A stretch of DNA of 64,000 bases from the NCBI GenBank assembly GCA_017449065.1, contig JAFSKF010000040.1:101525-165524 (forward strand). The letters run 5' to 3'. The DNA comes from Bacteroidales bacterium. GTDB taxonomy: Bacteria > Bacteroidota > Bacteroidia > Bacteroidales > UBA3663. The translations under genes and the position numbers were made by a program. The notes under the pieces were generated by a model, which saw only the letters and a list, made by a program, of their open reading frames with translations, searched no databases and was not told the origin of the DNA. How positions within the stretch are numbered: position 1 is the stretch's first letter; every line of letters starts with the position of its first letter. Shown here piece by piece: positions 7,043 through 15,612 of this stretch.

Positions 7043-8548
7043 TTAGAGTGTCACGCCGTTCTTGAAGATGGAAATCTCGTGGATGCCGGCACGTTCGTTG
7101 TGGGTCAACTCGCCGGAAGCAACACGAAGGATCTTCTGGATAAATTCCTGAAGCGTCTCATCCATGGTCTTGTCTTCCACCAGTACGCCTGCATTGAAGT
7201 CGATCCAGGTAGGCTTGCGCTGAGCCAGACCGGAGTTGGTCGAAACCTTCATGGTCGGAACGAAGGTGCCGAACGGCGTGCCGCGACCTGTGGTGAACAA
7301 TACCAACTGGCAGCCGGCAGCAGCCAGTGCAGTGGCGGCAACGAGGTCATTGCCAGGAGCAGAAAGCAGGTTCAGACCGTTGTTCTTCAGGCGTTCGCCG
7401 TATTCCATCACGCCGCAAACCACGCTCTTACCCGACTTTTGGGTGCAGCCGAGGGCTTTTTCTTCGAGCGTCGAGATACCGCCGGCCTTGTTGCCCGGGC
7501 TTGGATTCTCGCCGCAAGGTTCGCCGTGGCTCAGGAAGTAGTTCTTGAAGTTGTTGATGAGCGAAATGGTCTCGTTGAGCAGTTCGTCGCTGCCGCAGCG
7601 CTTCATCAGGATGGTTTCTGCACCGAACATCTCAGGAACCTCGGTCAGGATGGTGGTACCGCCTTGTGTTTCGCAAAGGAAATCGGAGAAAGCACCCAGC
7701 AACGGGTTGCCGGTAATGCCCGAGAAACCGTCGGAACCGCCGCACTTCAAGCCTACGCGGAGGGCAGAAGCCGGACAGGTTTCGCGCTTGTAGGTCTGTG
7801 CATGCTTCACGATTTCGGTCAGCAACTTGACGCCGTATTCCACTTCATCGCCCACCACTTCCTGGCAGACCATGAACTTCACACGGTCCTTGTCGTAGTC
7901 GCCGCAGAACTCCTCGAAAACCTTAGGCTGGTTGTTTTCGCAGCCCAATCCGACCACCAGAATGCCGCCGGCATTGGGGTGAAGCACCATGTCGCGCAGC
8001 ACCTTCTTGGTGTTTTCGTGATCTTCGCTCAGCTGCGAGCAGCCGTAGTTGTGCGGGAAGTCGAAGATGCCGTCAATGCCGTCCAACTGTCCCTTGAGGT
8101 TCTCTCTGGTCTTTTCGACAATCTGTTTGATGATACCGTTCACGCAACCGACCGTAGGAATGACCCACACTTCGTTGCGGATGCCCACTTGTCCGTCCGG
8201 ACGCTTGTAGCCCTGGAATGTCAGCTGTTCGCCGCTTGGCTGCTGTTTCTTCAGGCCGAGGGTCTTGATGTCGCTGTAGTCCAAAGTGCCGGCCAGATTG
8301 GTCTTGATGTCCTCATGGTTCATGAAACTGCCCTTCTTGACAGCATGACGGGCATGACCGATCGGGAAACCGTATTTAATGATGTTTTCGCCTTCCGAAA
8401 AATCCTTCAAGGCACATTTGTGACCGGCAGGAATATCGGTGACGAGTGTTACTTCTTCGCCTTCAACGTTGAGGGTAGTGCCCTTGGTGAGTGGCTGAAG
8501 GGCCACAAAGACGTTGTCGGCAGGATTGATTTTGATGAATTCTTTCAT
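7043..8548 (-). CDS. uxaA: Altronate dehydratase
   Basis: 501 aa, about the length of UxaA. It dehydrates D-altronate to 2-keto-3-deoxygluconate in galacturonate breakdown; cytosolic, metal-dependent. The N-terminal SAF-like domain (about 1-95) is followed by the dehydratase body with 'GYKRPDGQVGIRNEVWVIP', 'PHNYGCSQL', 'GLGCENNQP', 'LKCGGSDGFSGITGNP' and 'FTTGRGTPFGTFVPT'. It lies 97 bases downstream of uxaB on the same strand, separated by a hairpin, and forms the left half of a divergent hexuronate locus. Confidence 0.95.
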   Translation of the reverse strand: MKEFIKINPADNVFVALQPLTKGTTLNVEGEEVTLVTDIPAGHKCALKDFSEGENIIKYGFPIGHARHAVKKGSFMNHEDIKTNLAGTLDYSDIKTLGLKKQQPSGEQLTFQGYKRPDGQVGIRNEVWVIPTVGCVNGIIKQIVEKTRENLKGQLDGIDGIFDFPHNYGCSQLSEDHENTKKVLRDMVLHPNAGGILVVGLGCENNQPKVFEEFCGDYDKDRVKFMVCQEVVGDEVEYGVKLLTEIVKHAQTYKRETCPASALRVGLKCGGSDGFSGITGNPLLGAFSDFLCETQGGTTILTEVPEMFGAETILMKRCGSDELLNETISLINNFKNYFLSHGEPCGENPSPGNKAGGISTLEEKALGCTQKSGKSVVCGVMEYGERLKNNGLNLLSAPGNDLVAATALAAAGCQLVLFTTGRGTPFGTFVPTMKVSTNSGLAQRKPTWIDFNAGVLVEDKTMDETLQEFIQKILRVASGELTHNERAGIHEISIFKNGVTL

Positions 8549-8577
8549 AGCAAGGAGATAGTTGGTTTAATAGCCAC

Positions 8578-8625
8578 AAAAGCACGGAGAGCATCAGAGC
8601 CAAACTCCATGTTTTCCGTGCTTTT
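8578..8625 (-). terminator. Intergenic hairpin between uxaB and uxaA
   Basis: Arms AAAAGCACGGA / TCCGTGCTTTT (11 bp) around a ~26-nt loop. A T-run closes the minus-strand side, so it may partly terminate after uxaB or stabilise the processed uxaB message. Confidence 0.6.
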
Positions 8626-8645
8626 GAGTATTGTGAATATGCTGA

Positions 8646-10127
8646 TTAGAGAATACCCTTAACCGTCTCGACCATACCCTTAGCCTGAATCTGGTTCAGG
8701 AAGTCGGTAACCATATCGGTCAGGCCAGGAATCTCGTTGAGGTTCTGCTTAGACTCTTTCCAGATGACGTCGGTAGCACCCAGAACGCCTTCTGCCACCT
8801 TGCGGGTATCGTTGGTAGCCCACAACTGAGTCAGGCGATCCATGATTTCCTGTGCGTCGTTTGGCTGGATAGGAGCACCGTCTGCGCGTGTGCCACCCTT
8901 ATAATAGGTAATAATAGCAGCCAGACCCAATACCAGGCCCTTAGGCAATTCGCCCTTGCGCTCCAGATAAACCTTCAATCCTGGCAGATCGCGGGTCTCG
9001 AACTTCGGGAAGCTGTTCAGCATGATGCTGGTAACCTGATGATCGACGTATGGGTTGTCGAAACGCTCAAGCACGTCGGCACCGAACTTCTGCAACTCTG
9101 CCATTGGGAGGTTCAGGGTCTGCATCAACTCGTCGAACTGCACTTTGCGGATGTATTTGCCGATAACAGGGTGATGGCAGGCATCGCGAACGATGTTCAC
9201 GCCGCTGAGGTAAGCCACAGGGCTCAACACGGTGTGAGGACCGTTCAGCAAGGTTACCTTGCGCTCGTGGTATGGCTTCTCGCTGTCAGCGATGAGAACG
9301 TGCAAACCGGCCTGATCGGCAGGGAATTCCTTGCGGAGAGCGCTGATCGACATATTGGTTGGTTTCTCGATAACCCAGAGGTGGAAGATTTCAGCCTGCA
9401 CCATAAGGTTGTCAGCATAGCCGGCGCGCTTCTGCAACTTGGCGATATCCTTGCGTGGGAAACCAGGAACGATGCGGTCAACAAGCGTAGCGCAAACATA
9501 GTTGTATTTCAGGAACCAGTTCTTGAACTTCTCGTAATCTTTTCCGAAGTCGTCTTTCCAAAGCTCGATGTACTGCTCGATGCACTCCTTTAGGTGATGA
9601 CCGTTCAGGAAGATCAACTCGCAAGGCATCAGGATAAGACCCTTCTTCGGATCACCGTTGAAGGTCTTGAAACGACGGTACAGCAACTGGGTCAGCTTGC
9701 CCGGATAGCTGCTTGCAGGAGCATCGGTGAACTTGCACGAAGGATCGAAGGTGATACCAGCTTCGGTTGTGTTCGAGATAACGAAACGGATTTCCGGCTG
9801 CTCAGCCAAAGCCATGAAAGCTGCATTCTGGCTGTAAGGGTTCAAAGCACGGCTGATGACATCGATGCGATCGAGCTGATCGACCGGCTTGCCATCCTGA
9901 CGGCCCTGAAGATTTACGTGATACAGGCAGTCCTGACCGTTCAGCCATTCAACCATACCGCGCTCAATAGGCTGTACAACTACGACACTGGCATTGAAGT
10001 TGGTCTTCTTGTTCATGTTCCAGATGATCCAATCAACAAATGCACGCAAAAAATTGCCCTCACCAAACTGAATGATTTTTTCGGGGGCGACGCTCTTAGG
10101 AGCAGTAAGCTTGTTTAATGCCTTCAT
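8646..10127 (-). CDS. uxaB: Tagaturonate reductase
   Basis: 493 aa mannitol-dehydrogenase-family enzyme. It reduces D-tagaturonate to D-altronate with NADH, the step between UxaC and UxaA. The Rossmann start is 'IIQFGEGNFLRAFVDWII' (about 18-35). The C-terminal catalytic domain includes 'KVTLLNGPHTVLSPVAYL', where the family's catalytic Lys and Asn-containing segment falls, and 'DACHHPVIGKYIRK'. Transcription starts from a minus-strand promoter at 10221, divergent from uxaC. Confidence 0.93.
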   Translation of the reverse strand: MKALNKLTAPKSVAPEKIIQFGEGNFLRAFVDWIIWNMNKKTNFNASVVVVQPIERGMVEWLNGQDCLYHVNLQGRQDGKPVDQLDRIDVISRALNPYSQNAAFMALAEQPEIRFVISNTTEAGITFDPSCKFTDAPASSYPGKLTQLLYRRFKTFNGDPKKGLILMPCELIFLNGHHLKECIEQYIELWKDDFGKDYEKFKNWFLKYNYVCATLVDRIVPGFPRKDIAKLQKRAGYADNLMVQAEIFHLWVIEKPTNMSISALRKEFPADQAGLHVLIADSEKPYHERKVTLLNGPHTVLSPVAYLSGVNIVRDACHHPVIGKYIRKVQFDELMQTLNLPMAELQKFGADVLERFDNPYVDHQVTSIMLNSFPKFETRDLPGLKVYLERKGELPKGLVLGLAAIITYYKGGTRADGAPIQPNDAQEIMDRLTQLWATNDTRKVAEGVLGATDVIWKESKQNLNEIPGLTDMVTDFLNQIQAKGMVETVKGIL

Positions 10128-10220
10128 GTTATAAATAACAATTTGAGTTTATGAATTGATAAATGTAATAAATATCGTGAATGGGTAAAAAAATAACTCG
10201 ATTTTGACTGTTTTCGACCG

Positions 10221-10228
10221 CAAAGATA
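10221..10228 (-). promoter_or_regulatory. Minus-strand -7 box (TATCTTTG) for uxaB-uxaA
   Basis: CAAAGATA on the plus strand, with a TTTG -33 element 20 bases upstream on the minus strand. The leader to the uxaB ATG is about 90 nt. Confidence 0.8.
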
Positions 10229-10290
10229 CAAAACATATTTATTTTTCGCAAAAATTTTGGCTTTTTTTTTGCGGTAATAGAAAAAAAACT

Positions 10291-10298
10291 TATCTTCG
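10291..10298 (+). promoter_or_regulatory. Probable -7 box (TATCTTCG) for uxaC operon
   Basis: One mismatch to TAnnTTTG, ~97 bases before ATG 10395. The two promoters sit about 63 bases apart, so a shared operator between them would control the whole uronate locus. No regulator gene is present in this window. Confidence 0.5.
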
Positions 10299-10394
10299 CA
10301 GCATGAATTTTGAGAAAACGCAGCAGTTTTTATCATTATTCAACAATTCGACTGACTTTAGTCTTATCAAAACATCCAAATAAACCCAAACGTA

Positions 10395-11810
10395 ATGAAA
10401 AAATTTATGGACGAGAACTTCCTGCTGCAAACCGAAACTGCACAGAAGTTGTATCATGAGCATGCTAAAAAGATGCCCATCATCGATTATCACTGTCACC
10501 TGATTCCACAAATGGTGGCTGAAAACAAGCGTTTTGAATCTATTGCCCAGATCTGGCTGATGGGAGACCACTACAAGTGGCGTGCCATGCGTACCAACGG
10601 TATCGACGAGCGTTTCTGCACCGGTAAGGATACCACCGACTGGGAGAAATTCGAAAAATGGGCTGAAACGGTTCCTTATACATTCCGTAACCCGCTCTAT
10701 CATTGGACACACCTCGAACTGAAGACTGCCTTCGGTATCGAAGAAACCTTGAATCCAACCAACGCGCGTGCTATTTATGATAAGTGTAACGACCTGATCG
10801 CAAACGATCCGAAGTTCACTCCACGCGGACTCATGGCTTACTACAACGTTGAGGTTGTCTGCACGACCGACGATCCTGCCGATTCTCTCGAATGGCACAA
10901 GATTGTTGCTGCCGATCCAACGGCTAAGACCCGTATGCTTCCCACCTGGCGTCCGGATGCCGGCATGAATATCGAGGCTGCTACCTGGAAGGCTTACATT
11001 GAGAAGCTTTCGAATGTGAGCGGTGTGGATATCAAGAAGTTTGCCGACCTCGTTAATGCTTTGCAGAAGCGTCACGATTTCTTTGCCGAAATGGGTTGCC
11101 GCTTGTCCGACCACGGTATCGAGGAGTTCTACGATGAACCATACACCGATGCTGAGATCGACGCTATCATGGATAAGGCATTGTCTGGCAAGGCTCTCTC
11201 TACGGAAGAGATCCGTAAGTACAAGCATGCTTACATGAAGGCTCAGGGTGAGATGGATTACGCTTCGGGCTGGACGCAGCAGTATCACTACGGTGCTATC
11301 CGCAACAACAACAGCAAGATGTTTGCCAAGTTAGGTGCTGACACAGGTTTCGATTCTATCGGCGAATTTACGACTGCCAAGGCTATGAGCCACTTCCTCG
11401 ATGAGTTGAATAGCGAGGGTCATTTGGCAAAGACGATTCTCTACTGTCTGAATCCATCGGCCAACGAGGTAATTGCTACCATGCTGGGTAACTTCCAGGA
11501 CGGTTCCGTTGCCGGCAAGATCCAGTTCGGTTCAGGCTGGTGGTTCCTCGATCAGAAGGATGGTATGGAGAAGCAGATGAATGCTCTCTCTGTATTGGGC
11601 CTCCTTTCTCGTTTCGTAGGTATGCTCACCGATAGCCGTTCGTTCCTTTCTTATCCTCGTCATGAGTATTTCCGTCGTACGCTCTGTAACCTGGTAGGTC
11701 AGGATATCGAGGACGGTTTGGTTCCATACACCGGCTACGAGGAGCAGCGTGTTAACCAGATGATTGAGGATATCTGTTATAACAACGCCAAGAACTTCTT
11801 CAAATTCTAA
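10395..11810 (+). CDS. uxaC: Uronate (glucuronate/galacturonate) isomerase
   Basis: 471 aa amidohydrolase-fold enzyme. It converts D-galacturonate to tagaturonate and D-glucuronate to fructuronate, the entry step of the pathway. The N-terminal metal motif is 'PIIDYHCHLIP' (HxH), with 'VEVVCTTDDPADSLEWH' mid-protein and 'FGSGWWFLDQKDGMEKQM' late. First gene of a plus-strand unit with kdgK, eda and exuT. Codons are biased to GCT, CGT and AAG, as in highly expressed genes. Confidence 0.95.
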   Translation: MKKFMDENFLLQTETAQKLYHEHAKKMPIIDYHCHLIPQMVAENKRFESIAQIWLMGDHYKWRAMRTNGIDERFCTGKDTTDWEKFEKWAETVPYTFRNPLYHWTHLELKTAFGIEETLNPTNARAIYDKCNDLIANDPKFTPRGLMAYYNVEVVCTTDDPADSLEWHKIVAADPTAKTRMLPTWRPDAGMNIEAATWKAYIEKLSNVSGVDIKKFADLVNALQKRHDFFAEMGCRLSDHGIEEFYDEPYTDAEIDAIMDKALSGKALSTEEIRKYKHAYMKAQGEMDYASGWTQQYHYGAIRNNNSKMFAKLGADTGFDSIGEFTTAKAMSHFLDELNSEGHLAKTILYCLNPSANEVIATMLGNFQDGSVAGKIQFGSGWWFLDQKDGMEKQMNALSVLGLLSRFVGMLTDSRSFLSYPRHEYFRRTLCNLVGQDIEDGLVPYTGYEEQRVNQMIEDICYNNAKNFFKF

Positions 11811-11822
11811 ACTTAATGCTTC

Positions 11823-11856
11823 AGGCAAGGGTTCCTTTATGAGTGAATCCTTGCCT
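11823..11856 (+). other. Hairpin between uxaC and kdgK
   Basis: AGGCAAGG / CCTTGCCT with an 18-nt loop, no T-run. A processing or mRNA-stability element is more likely than a terminator, since the downstream gene belongs to the same pathway. Confidence 0.55.
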
Positions 11857-11921
11857 TAGGCATATATATAAATTGTTCGTTTTATTCGGACATTCAACTT
11901 ACTATACATTATAAAATTATT

Positions 11922-12947
11922 ATGGGAAAGATTATTACCCTTGGCGAGATTATGCTCCGCCTTTCTCCAAACGGCAACGACCGTTTTGTTCAGACCGATG
12001 TATTTCGTATTATTCCTGGTGGTGGTGAGGCTAATGTTGCCATTAGCTGTGCTAACTATGGCCACGACGCTTACTTGGTAACCAAGTTGCCAAAGCACGA
12101 GATTGGCCAGATTGCTGTTAATTCTCTCCGTCGCTATGGCGTTAAGACTGACTATATCGCTCGTGGTGGTGATCGTGTAGGTTTGTACTATTGCGAGACA
12201 GGTGCTTCGATGCGTCCTTCAAAGGTTATCTACGACCGTGCTCACTCTGCTATTGCTGAGGCTGAGCCAAAGGATTTCGATTTCGATGCTATCATGGAAG
12301 GTGCAGACTGGTTCCACTGGTCGGGCATTACTCCAGCCATTTCCGATAAGGCTGCCGAACTCACCAAGCTGGCTTGTGAGGCTGCTAAGCGTCACGGTGT
12401 GACTGTTTCTGTCGATCTGAACTTCCGTAAGAAGCTCTGGACTTCAGAGAAGGCTATCTCTATCATGCGTCCTTTGATGCAGTATGTTGATGTCTGCATC
12501 GGTAACGAGGAGGATGCTGAGCTTTGTCTGGGCTTCAAGCCAGAAGCTGACGTAGAAGGAGGTGAGACCAATGCTGCCGGTTACGAGGGCATCTTCAAGC
12601 AGATGAAGGAGGCTTTCGGCTTCAAGTATGTGGTTTCTACGCTTCGCGAATCATTTTCAGCAACTCACAATGGCTGGAAGGCCCTTATCTACAACGGCAA
12701 GGAGTTCTATCAGTCAAAGCGTTACGAGATCAACCCGATCATCGACCGTGTAGGTGGTGGTGATTCTTTCTCTGGCGGTTTGATTCACGGTATGCTGAAG
12801 TATCCTGGTGATCAGGCTTCTGCTCTTGAGTTCGCTGTGGCTGCTTCTGCTTTGAAGCACACCATCAATGGTGACTACAACCTCGTAAGCGAGGATGAGG
12901 TTCTCAGCTTGGCCGGCGGTAATGCCAACGGTCGTGTTCAGCGCTAA
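11922..12947 (+). CDS. kdgK: 2-keto-3-deoxygluconate kinase (PfkB family)
   Basis: 341 aa. It phosphorylates KDG to KDPG using ATP; cytosolic. The PfkB signature 1 region is 'IPGGGEANVAISCANYGHDA'; the C-terminal signature with the catalytic Asp is 'DRVGGGDSFSGGLIHGML'. 'DLNFRKKLW' is the sugar-kinase conserved segment. It is followed 18 bases later by eda, with which it is surely co-transcribed. Very strong codon bias. Confidence 0.93.
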   Translation: MGKIITLGEIMLRLSPNGNDRFVQTDVFRIIPGGGEANVAISCANYGHDAYLVTKLPKHEIGQIAVNSLRRYGVKTDYIARGGDRVGLYYCETGASMRPSKVIYDRAHSAIAEAEPKDFDFDAIMEGADWFHWSGITPAISDKAAELTKLACEAAKRHGVTVSVDLNFRKKLWTSEKAISIMRPLMQYVDVCIGNEEDAELCLGFKPEADVEGGETNAAGYEGIFKQMKEAFGFKYVVSTLRESFSATHNGWKALIYNGKEFYQSKRYEINPIIDRVGGGDSFSGGLIHGMLKYPGDQASALEFAVAASALKHTINGDYNLVSEDEVLSLAGGNANGRVQR

Positions 12948-12965
12948 TTAATGTGACTATAGATT

Positions 12966-13634
12966 ATGGCAAAATTTGATAAATTTGAAGTGATGGCCAA
13001 AATCAAGGCCGCTCCTATGGTTCCTGTCTTCTACCACAAAGACATTGAAGTTTGTAAGAACGTGATTAAAGCTTGCTACGAGGGTGGCGTACGTGCTTTC
13101 GAGTTCACCAACCGTGGTGATTTCGCTCATGAGGTATTCGGTGAACTCAGCAAGTGGGTGGCTAAAGAATGCCCTGAGTTGGCTCTCGGTATCGGTTCTG
13201 TAGTGGATGCTCCTACTGCAGCCCTTTATTTGCAGTTGGGTGCTAACTTCGTGGTGGGACCATTGTTCAACCCGGATGTTGCTGTTGTCTGCAACCGTCG
13301 TTGCGTGACTTACTGCCCAGGCTGTCTTACTCCATCAGAGATTGGCAAGGCACAGGAGGTAGGCTGCGATTTCACCAAGGTATTCCCAGGCGATGTGGTA
13401 GGTCCGAACCTCGTGAAGGGTCTGATGGCTCCAATGCCATGGTCGAAGATCATGGTGACCGGCGGTGTTGCTCCTGAAGCTGAGAATCTGAAGAAGTGGT
13501 TCGAGGCCGGTGTTTATTGTGTTGGTATGGGTTCGAAGCTCTTCCCGAAGGATAAGGTTGCTGCCGGCGACTGGGCTTATGTTACCAACAAGTGCAAGGA
13601 GTGCTTCGAGGCCATCGCTTCCTTCAAGAAGTAA
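12966..13634 (+). CDS. eda: KDPG/KHG aldolase
   Basis: 222 aa class I aldolase. It splits KDPG into pyruvate and glyceraldehyde-3-phosphate, closing the hexuronate route. The family Glu region is '[11 protein letters not shown]', the Schiff-base Lys lies in '[14 protein letters not shown]', and the phosphate-binding glycines in '[13 protein letters not shown]'. It sits directly behind kdgK and before the transporter. Confidence 0.95.
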   Translation: MAKFDKFEVMAKIKAAPMVPVFYHKDIEVCKNVIKACYEGGVRAFEFTNRGDFAHEVFGELSKWVAKECPELALGIGSVVDAPTAALYLQLGANFVVGPLFNPDVAVVCNRRCVTYCPGCLTPSEIGKAQEVGCDFTKVFPGDVVGPNLVKGLMAPMPWSKIMVTGGVAPEAENLKKWFEAGVYCVGMGSKLFPKDKVAAGDWAYVTNKCKECFEAIASFKK

Positions 13635-13649
13635 TACAGAAAAACAATC

Positions 13650-13686
13650 ATCACTTCATGGTTTCTTCCTGATTCCATGAAGTGAT
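13650..13686 (+). other. Perfect 12-bp hairpin between eda and exuT
   Basis: ATCACTTCATGG / CCATGAAGTGAT around a 13-nt loop, no following T-run. It probably sets differential stability of the enzyme and transporter segments of the transcript, or is an operator-like dyad. Confidence 0.65.
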
Positions 13687-13715
13687 ATGCTTAAATTGCT
13701 AATCATATTTATTTC

Positions 13716-15293
13716 ATGTCAACACAACAAAAACTTATGTCAAATTGGCGCTGGTGGCTTTGCAGTCTGCTTTTCGTCGCTACCACCGTCAATTATCTGG
13801 ATCGTCAGGTGCTTTCGCTGACTTACGAAGAGTTTATCAAGCCTGAGTTCCATTGGACAGATGCTGATTACGGAAAAATTACAGGTCTGTTCTCTATTTT
13901 CTATGCGATTGCCTGTCTGTTTGCCGGCAAGTTTGTCGATTGGATGGGCACCAAGAAAGGTTATCTGATTGCCATCGGTGTATGGAGTGGCGGTGCATGC
14001 TTGCACGCTCTTTGCGGTTGGGCAACCACCTTCTTTGTCGATGATATTGATTCAGTTGCCGCTCTTCGTGCTGTTGAGGCTGGAAGCCAGGCTGCTACAG
14101 CTATTGCAACAACTTCCGTTTGGCTCTTCCTCCTTTGCCGTGGTATTCTTGCTTTAGGCGAGGCCGGAAACTTCCCGGCTGCCATCAAGGTTACTGCTGA
14201 GTATTTCCCAAAGAAGGACCGTGCCTTTGCTACATCGCTCTTCAATGCCGGTGCTTCTGTCGGTGCTTTGGCAGCTCCTCTTTGCATTCCGCCTCTTGCT
14301 AAGAACTTCGGTTGGGAGATGGCGTTCATCATCATCGGTGCCTTGGGCTTTGTGTGGATGTTCTTCTGGCAGTTTATGTACGATAAGCCTGAGGAATCCA
14401 AGCATGTGAACGAGGCCGAGTTGGAATATATTCATCAGGATGATGTGAATGAAGGCACAGAGAAGAAAGCATCTTCGAACGAGGCTGCCCCTGTCAAGAT
14501 GTTGCCTTACGCTTGGATTTACTTCATTCTTGGTATCGTTGCCATTGTTGCTGCTATTCGTGGTGGCGATGCTCCTATCAAGTCTCCTTGGCTGTATGTC
14601 GGTGTATTGTTGCTGAATGTGCCATTCTATCGCTACTACAAGTATCGTCAGACATGGTCGTTTGTTGTTGGTAAGTTCTTTACCGATGGCGTATGGTGGT
14701 TCTTCCTGTTCTGGGCTCCTTCCTATTTCCAGAACCAGTTCGGCTACAAGGCTTCCGATGGTATGGGCCAGGCTTTGATCTTCACGCTCTATGCAATTGT
14801 GACGATTATTTCTATCGGTGGCGGCTATCTGCCTAAGCTCTTCGTCGAGAAGAAAGGTATGGAGCCATACGCAGGCCGTATGTTGTCTATGTTGTTGTTC
14901 GCATTCTTCCCGATTGCAGCCTTGTTTGCACAGCCATTAGGTGCCTCTACAGCATGGTGGCCGGCCATCCTCATCGGTATTGCCGGAGCCGGACATCAGG
15001 CTTGGTCTGCCAACCTCTTCTCGACCATCGGCGATATGTTCCCGAAGTCTATGATCGCTACCATTACCGGTATCGGTGCTATGGCCGGAGGTATCGGTTC
15101 TATGCTGATTCAGATGGGTGCCGGTAACCTCTTCAAGTATGCAGAAGAGCAGGGCGCTGCCTTTACATTCTTGGGCTTTGATGGTAAGCCAGCTGGTTAC
15201 TTCATTATGTTCTGCTTCTGCGGTATTGCTTATCTCACCGCATGGATTATCATGAAGTCGTTGGTTCCGAAGTATAAGAAGGTGGAGGTTTAA
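13716..15293 (+). CDS. exuT: MFS hexuronate transporter (ExuT type)
   Basis: 525 aa, 12 predicted membrane helices, anion:cation symporter family of the major facilitator superfamily. The N-terminal 'WRWWLCSLLFVATTVNYLDRQ' region is typical of ExuT-type uronate carriers ('NYLDRQ'), and 'GILALGEAGNFPAAIK' is the family's motif between helices. The central loop (about residues 235-260) is charged and cytoplasmic. Position in the uxa/kdg operon supports galacturonate/glucuronate import. ATG 13716 is used; an in-frame ATG at 13737 is an alternative. Confidence 0.9.
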   Translation: MSTQQKLMSNWRWWLCSLLFVATTVNYLDRQVLSLTYEEFIKPEFHWTDADYGKITGLFSIFYAIACLFAGKFVDWMGTKKGYLIAIGVWSGGACLHALCGWATTFFVDDIDSVAALRAVEAGSQAATAIATTSVWLFLLCRGILALGEAGNFPAAIKVTAEYFPKKDRAFATSLFNAGASVGALAAPLCIPPLAKNFGWEMAFIIIGALGFVWMFFWQFMYDKPEESKHVNEAELEYIHQDDVNEGTEKKASSNEAAPVKMLPYAWIYFILGIVAIVAAIRGGDAPIKSPWLYVGVLLLNVPFYRYYKYRQTWSFVVGKFFTDGVWWFFLFWAPSYFQNQFGYKASDGMGQALIFTLYAIVTIISIGGGYLPKLFVEKKGMEPYAGRMLSMLLFAFFPIAALFAQPLGASTAWWPAILIGIAGAGHQAWSANLFSTIGDMFPKSMIATITGIGAMAGGIGSMLIQMGAGNLFKYAEEQGAAFTFLGFDGKPAGYFIMFCFCGIAYLTAWIIMKSLVPKYKKVEV

Positions 15294-15320
15294 TTCTCCT
15301 TTGAATCATTGAATAATAAA

Positions 15321-15352
15321 AGGGATGCACTTCAACGGTGCATCCTTTTTTA
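15321..15352 (+). terminator. Intrinsic terminator of the uronate operon
   Basis: Stem GGATGCAC / GTGCATCC with a short loop and a run of six Ts. Confidence 0.9.
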
Positions 15353-15403
15353 TGCTCTAATCAACAGAATTTTATGAAGTTTCAGAAAGGGGAATAAACG
15401 CCG

Positions 15404-15421
15404 AAACTCCTCTGGGGAGAT
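15404..15421 (+). repeat. Left inverted repeat (18 bp) of putative invertible promoter
   Basis: AAACTCCTCTGGGGAGAT. Its complement matches 15578-15595 at 17 of 18 positions. An identical copy occurs at 63870-63887, just after a tyrosine recombinase gene. Confidence 0.8.
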
Positions 15422-15433
15422 TTGAATTTGGCG

Positions 15434-15441
15434 CAAAGATA
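15434..15441 (-). promoter_or_regulatory. Promoter inside the invertible segment, pointing left
   Basis: CAAAGATA on the plus strand, i.e. TATCTTTG leftward, with a TTG about 23 bases upstream. Inversion between the flanking repeats would aim it at 15613. Confidence 0.65.
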
Positions 15442-15577
15442 GGGAAAATATTTGAATCAGCTATCAATTCCTTACATTTTAAATATCAGACCGAGGCAAA
15501 AAAAATGTTTTGCCATGCGGAGTGTCCAAAAGAATATGGGAAATAACTCTTTTCATGGGCTTATTTCTCATTTTTTG

Positions 15578-15595
15578 ATCTCTCCAGAGGAGTTT
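15578..15595 (+). repeat. Right inverted repeat (18 bp)
   Basis: ATCTCTCCAGAGGAGTTT, the complement of 15404-15421 with one mismatch. Confidence 0.8.
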
Positions 15596-15612
15596 TGAGG
15601 AATTATGCTGAT

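Larger units (their letters stand above)
15404..15595. other. Putative invertible promoter segment (192 bp)
   Basis: 18-bp inverted repeats enclose 156 bp with no coding capacity but with a TATCTTTG promoter pointing left, away from the gene that starts at 15613. This is the arrangement of Bacteroides phase-variable promoters flipped by tyrosine recombinases. In the orientation shown, the downstream gene would be OFF and transcription would run leftward into the exuT terminator. A GGCAAAA/TTTTGCC hairpin (15495-15514) lies inside. The first ~130 bp recur at 63870-64000. Confidence 0.65.

Noticed and set aside
7079..8662. 527-aa plus-strand ORF opposite uxaA
   Set aside because: Shadow frame of a clearly conserved altronate dehydratase gene.
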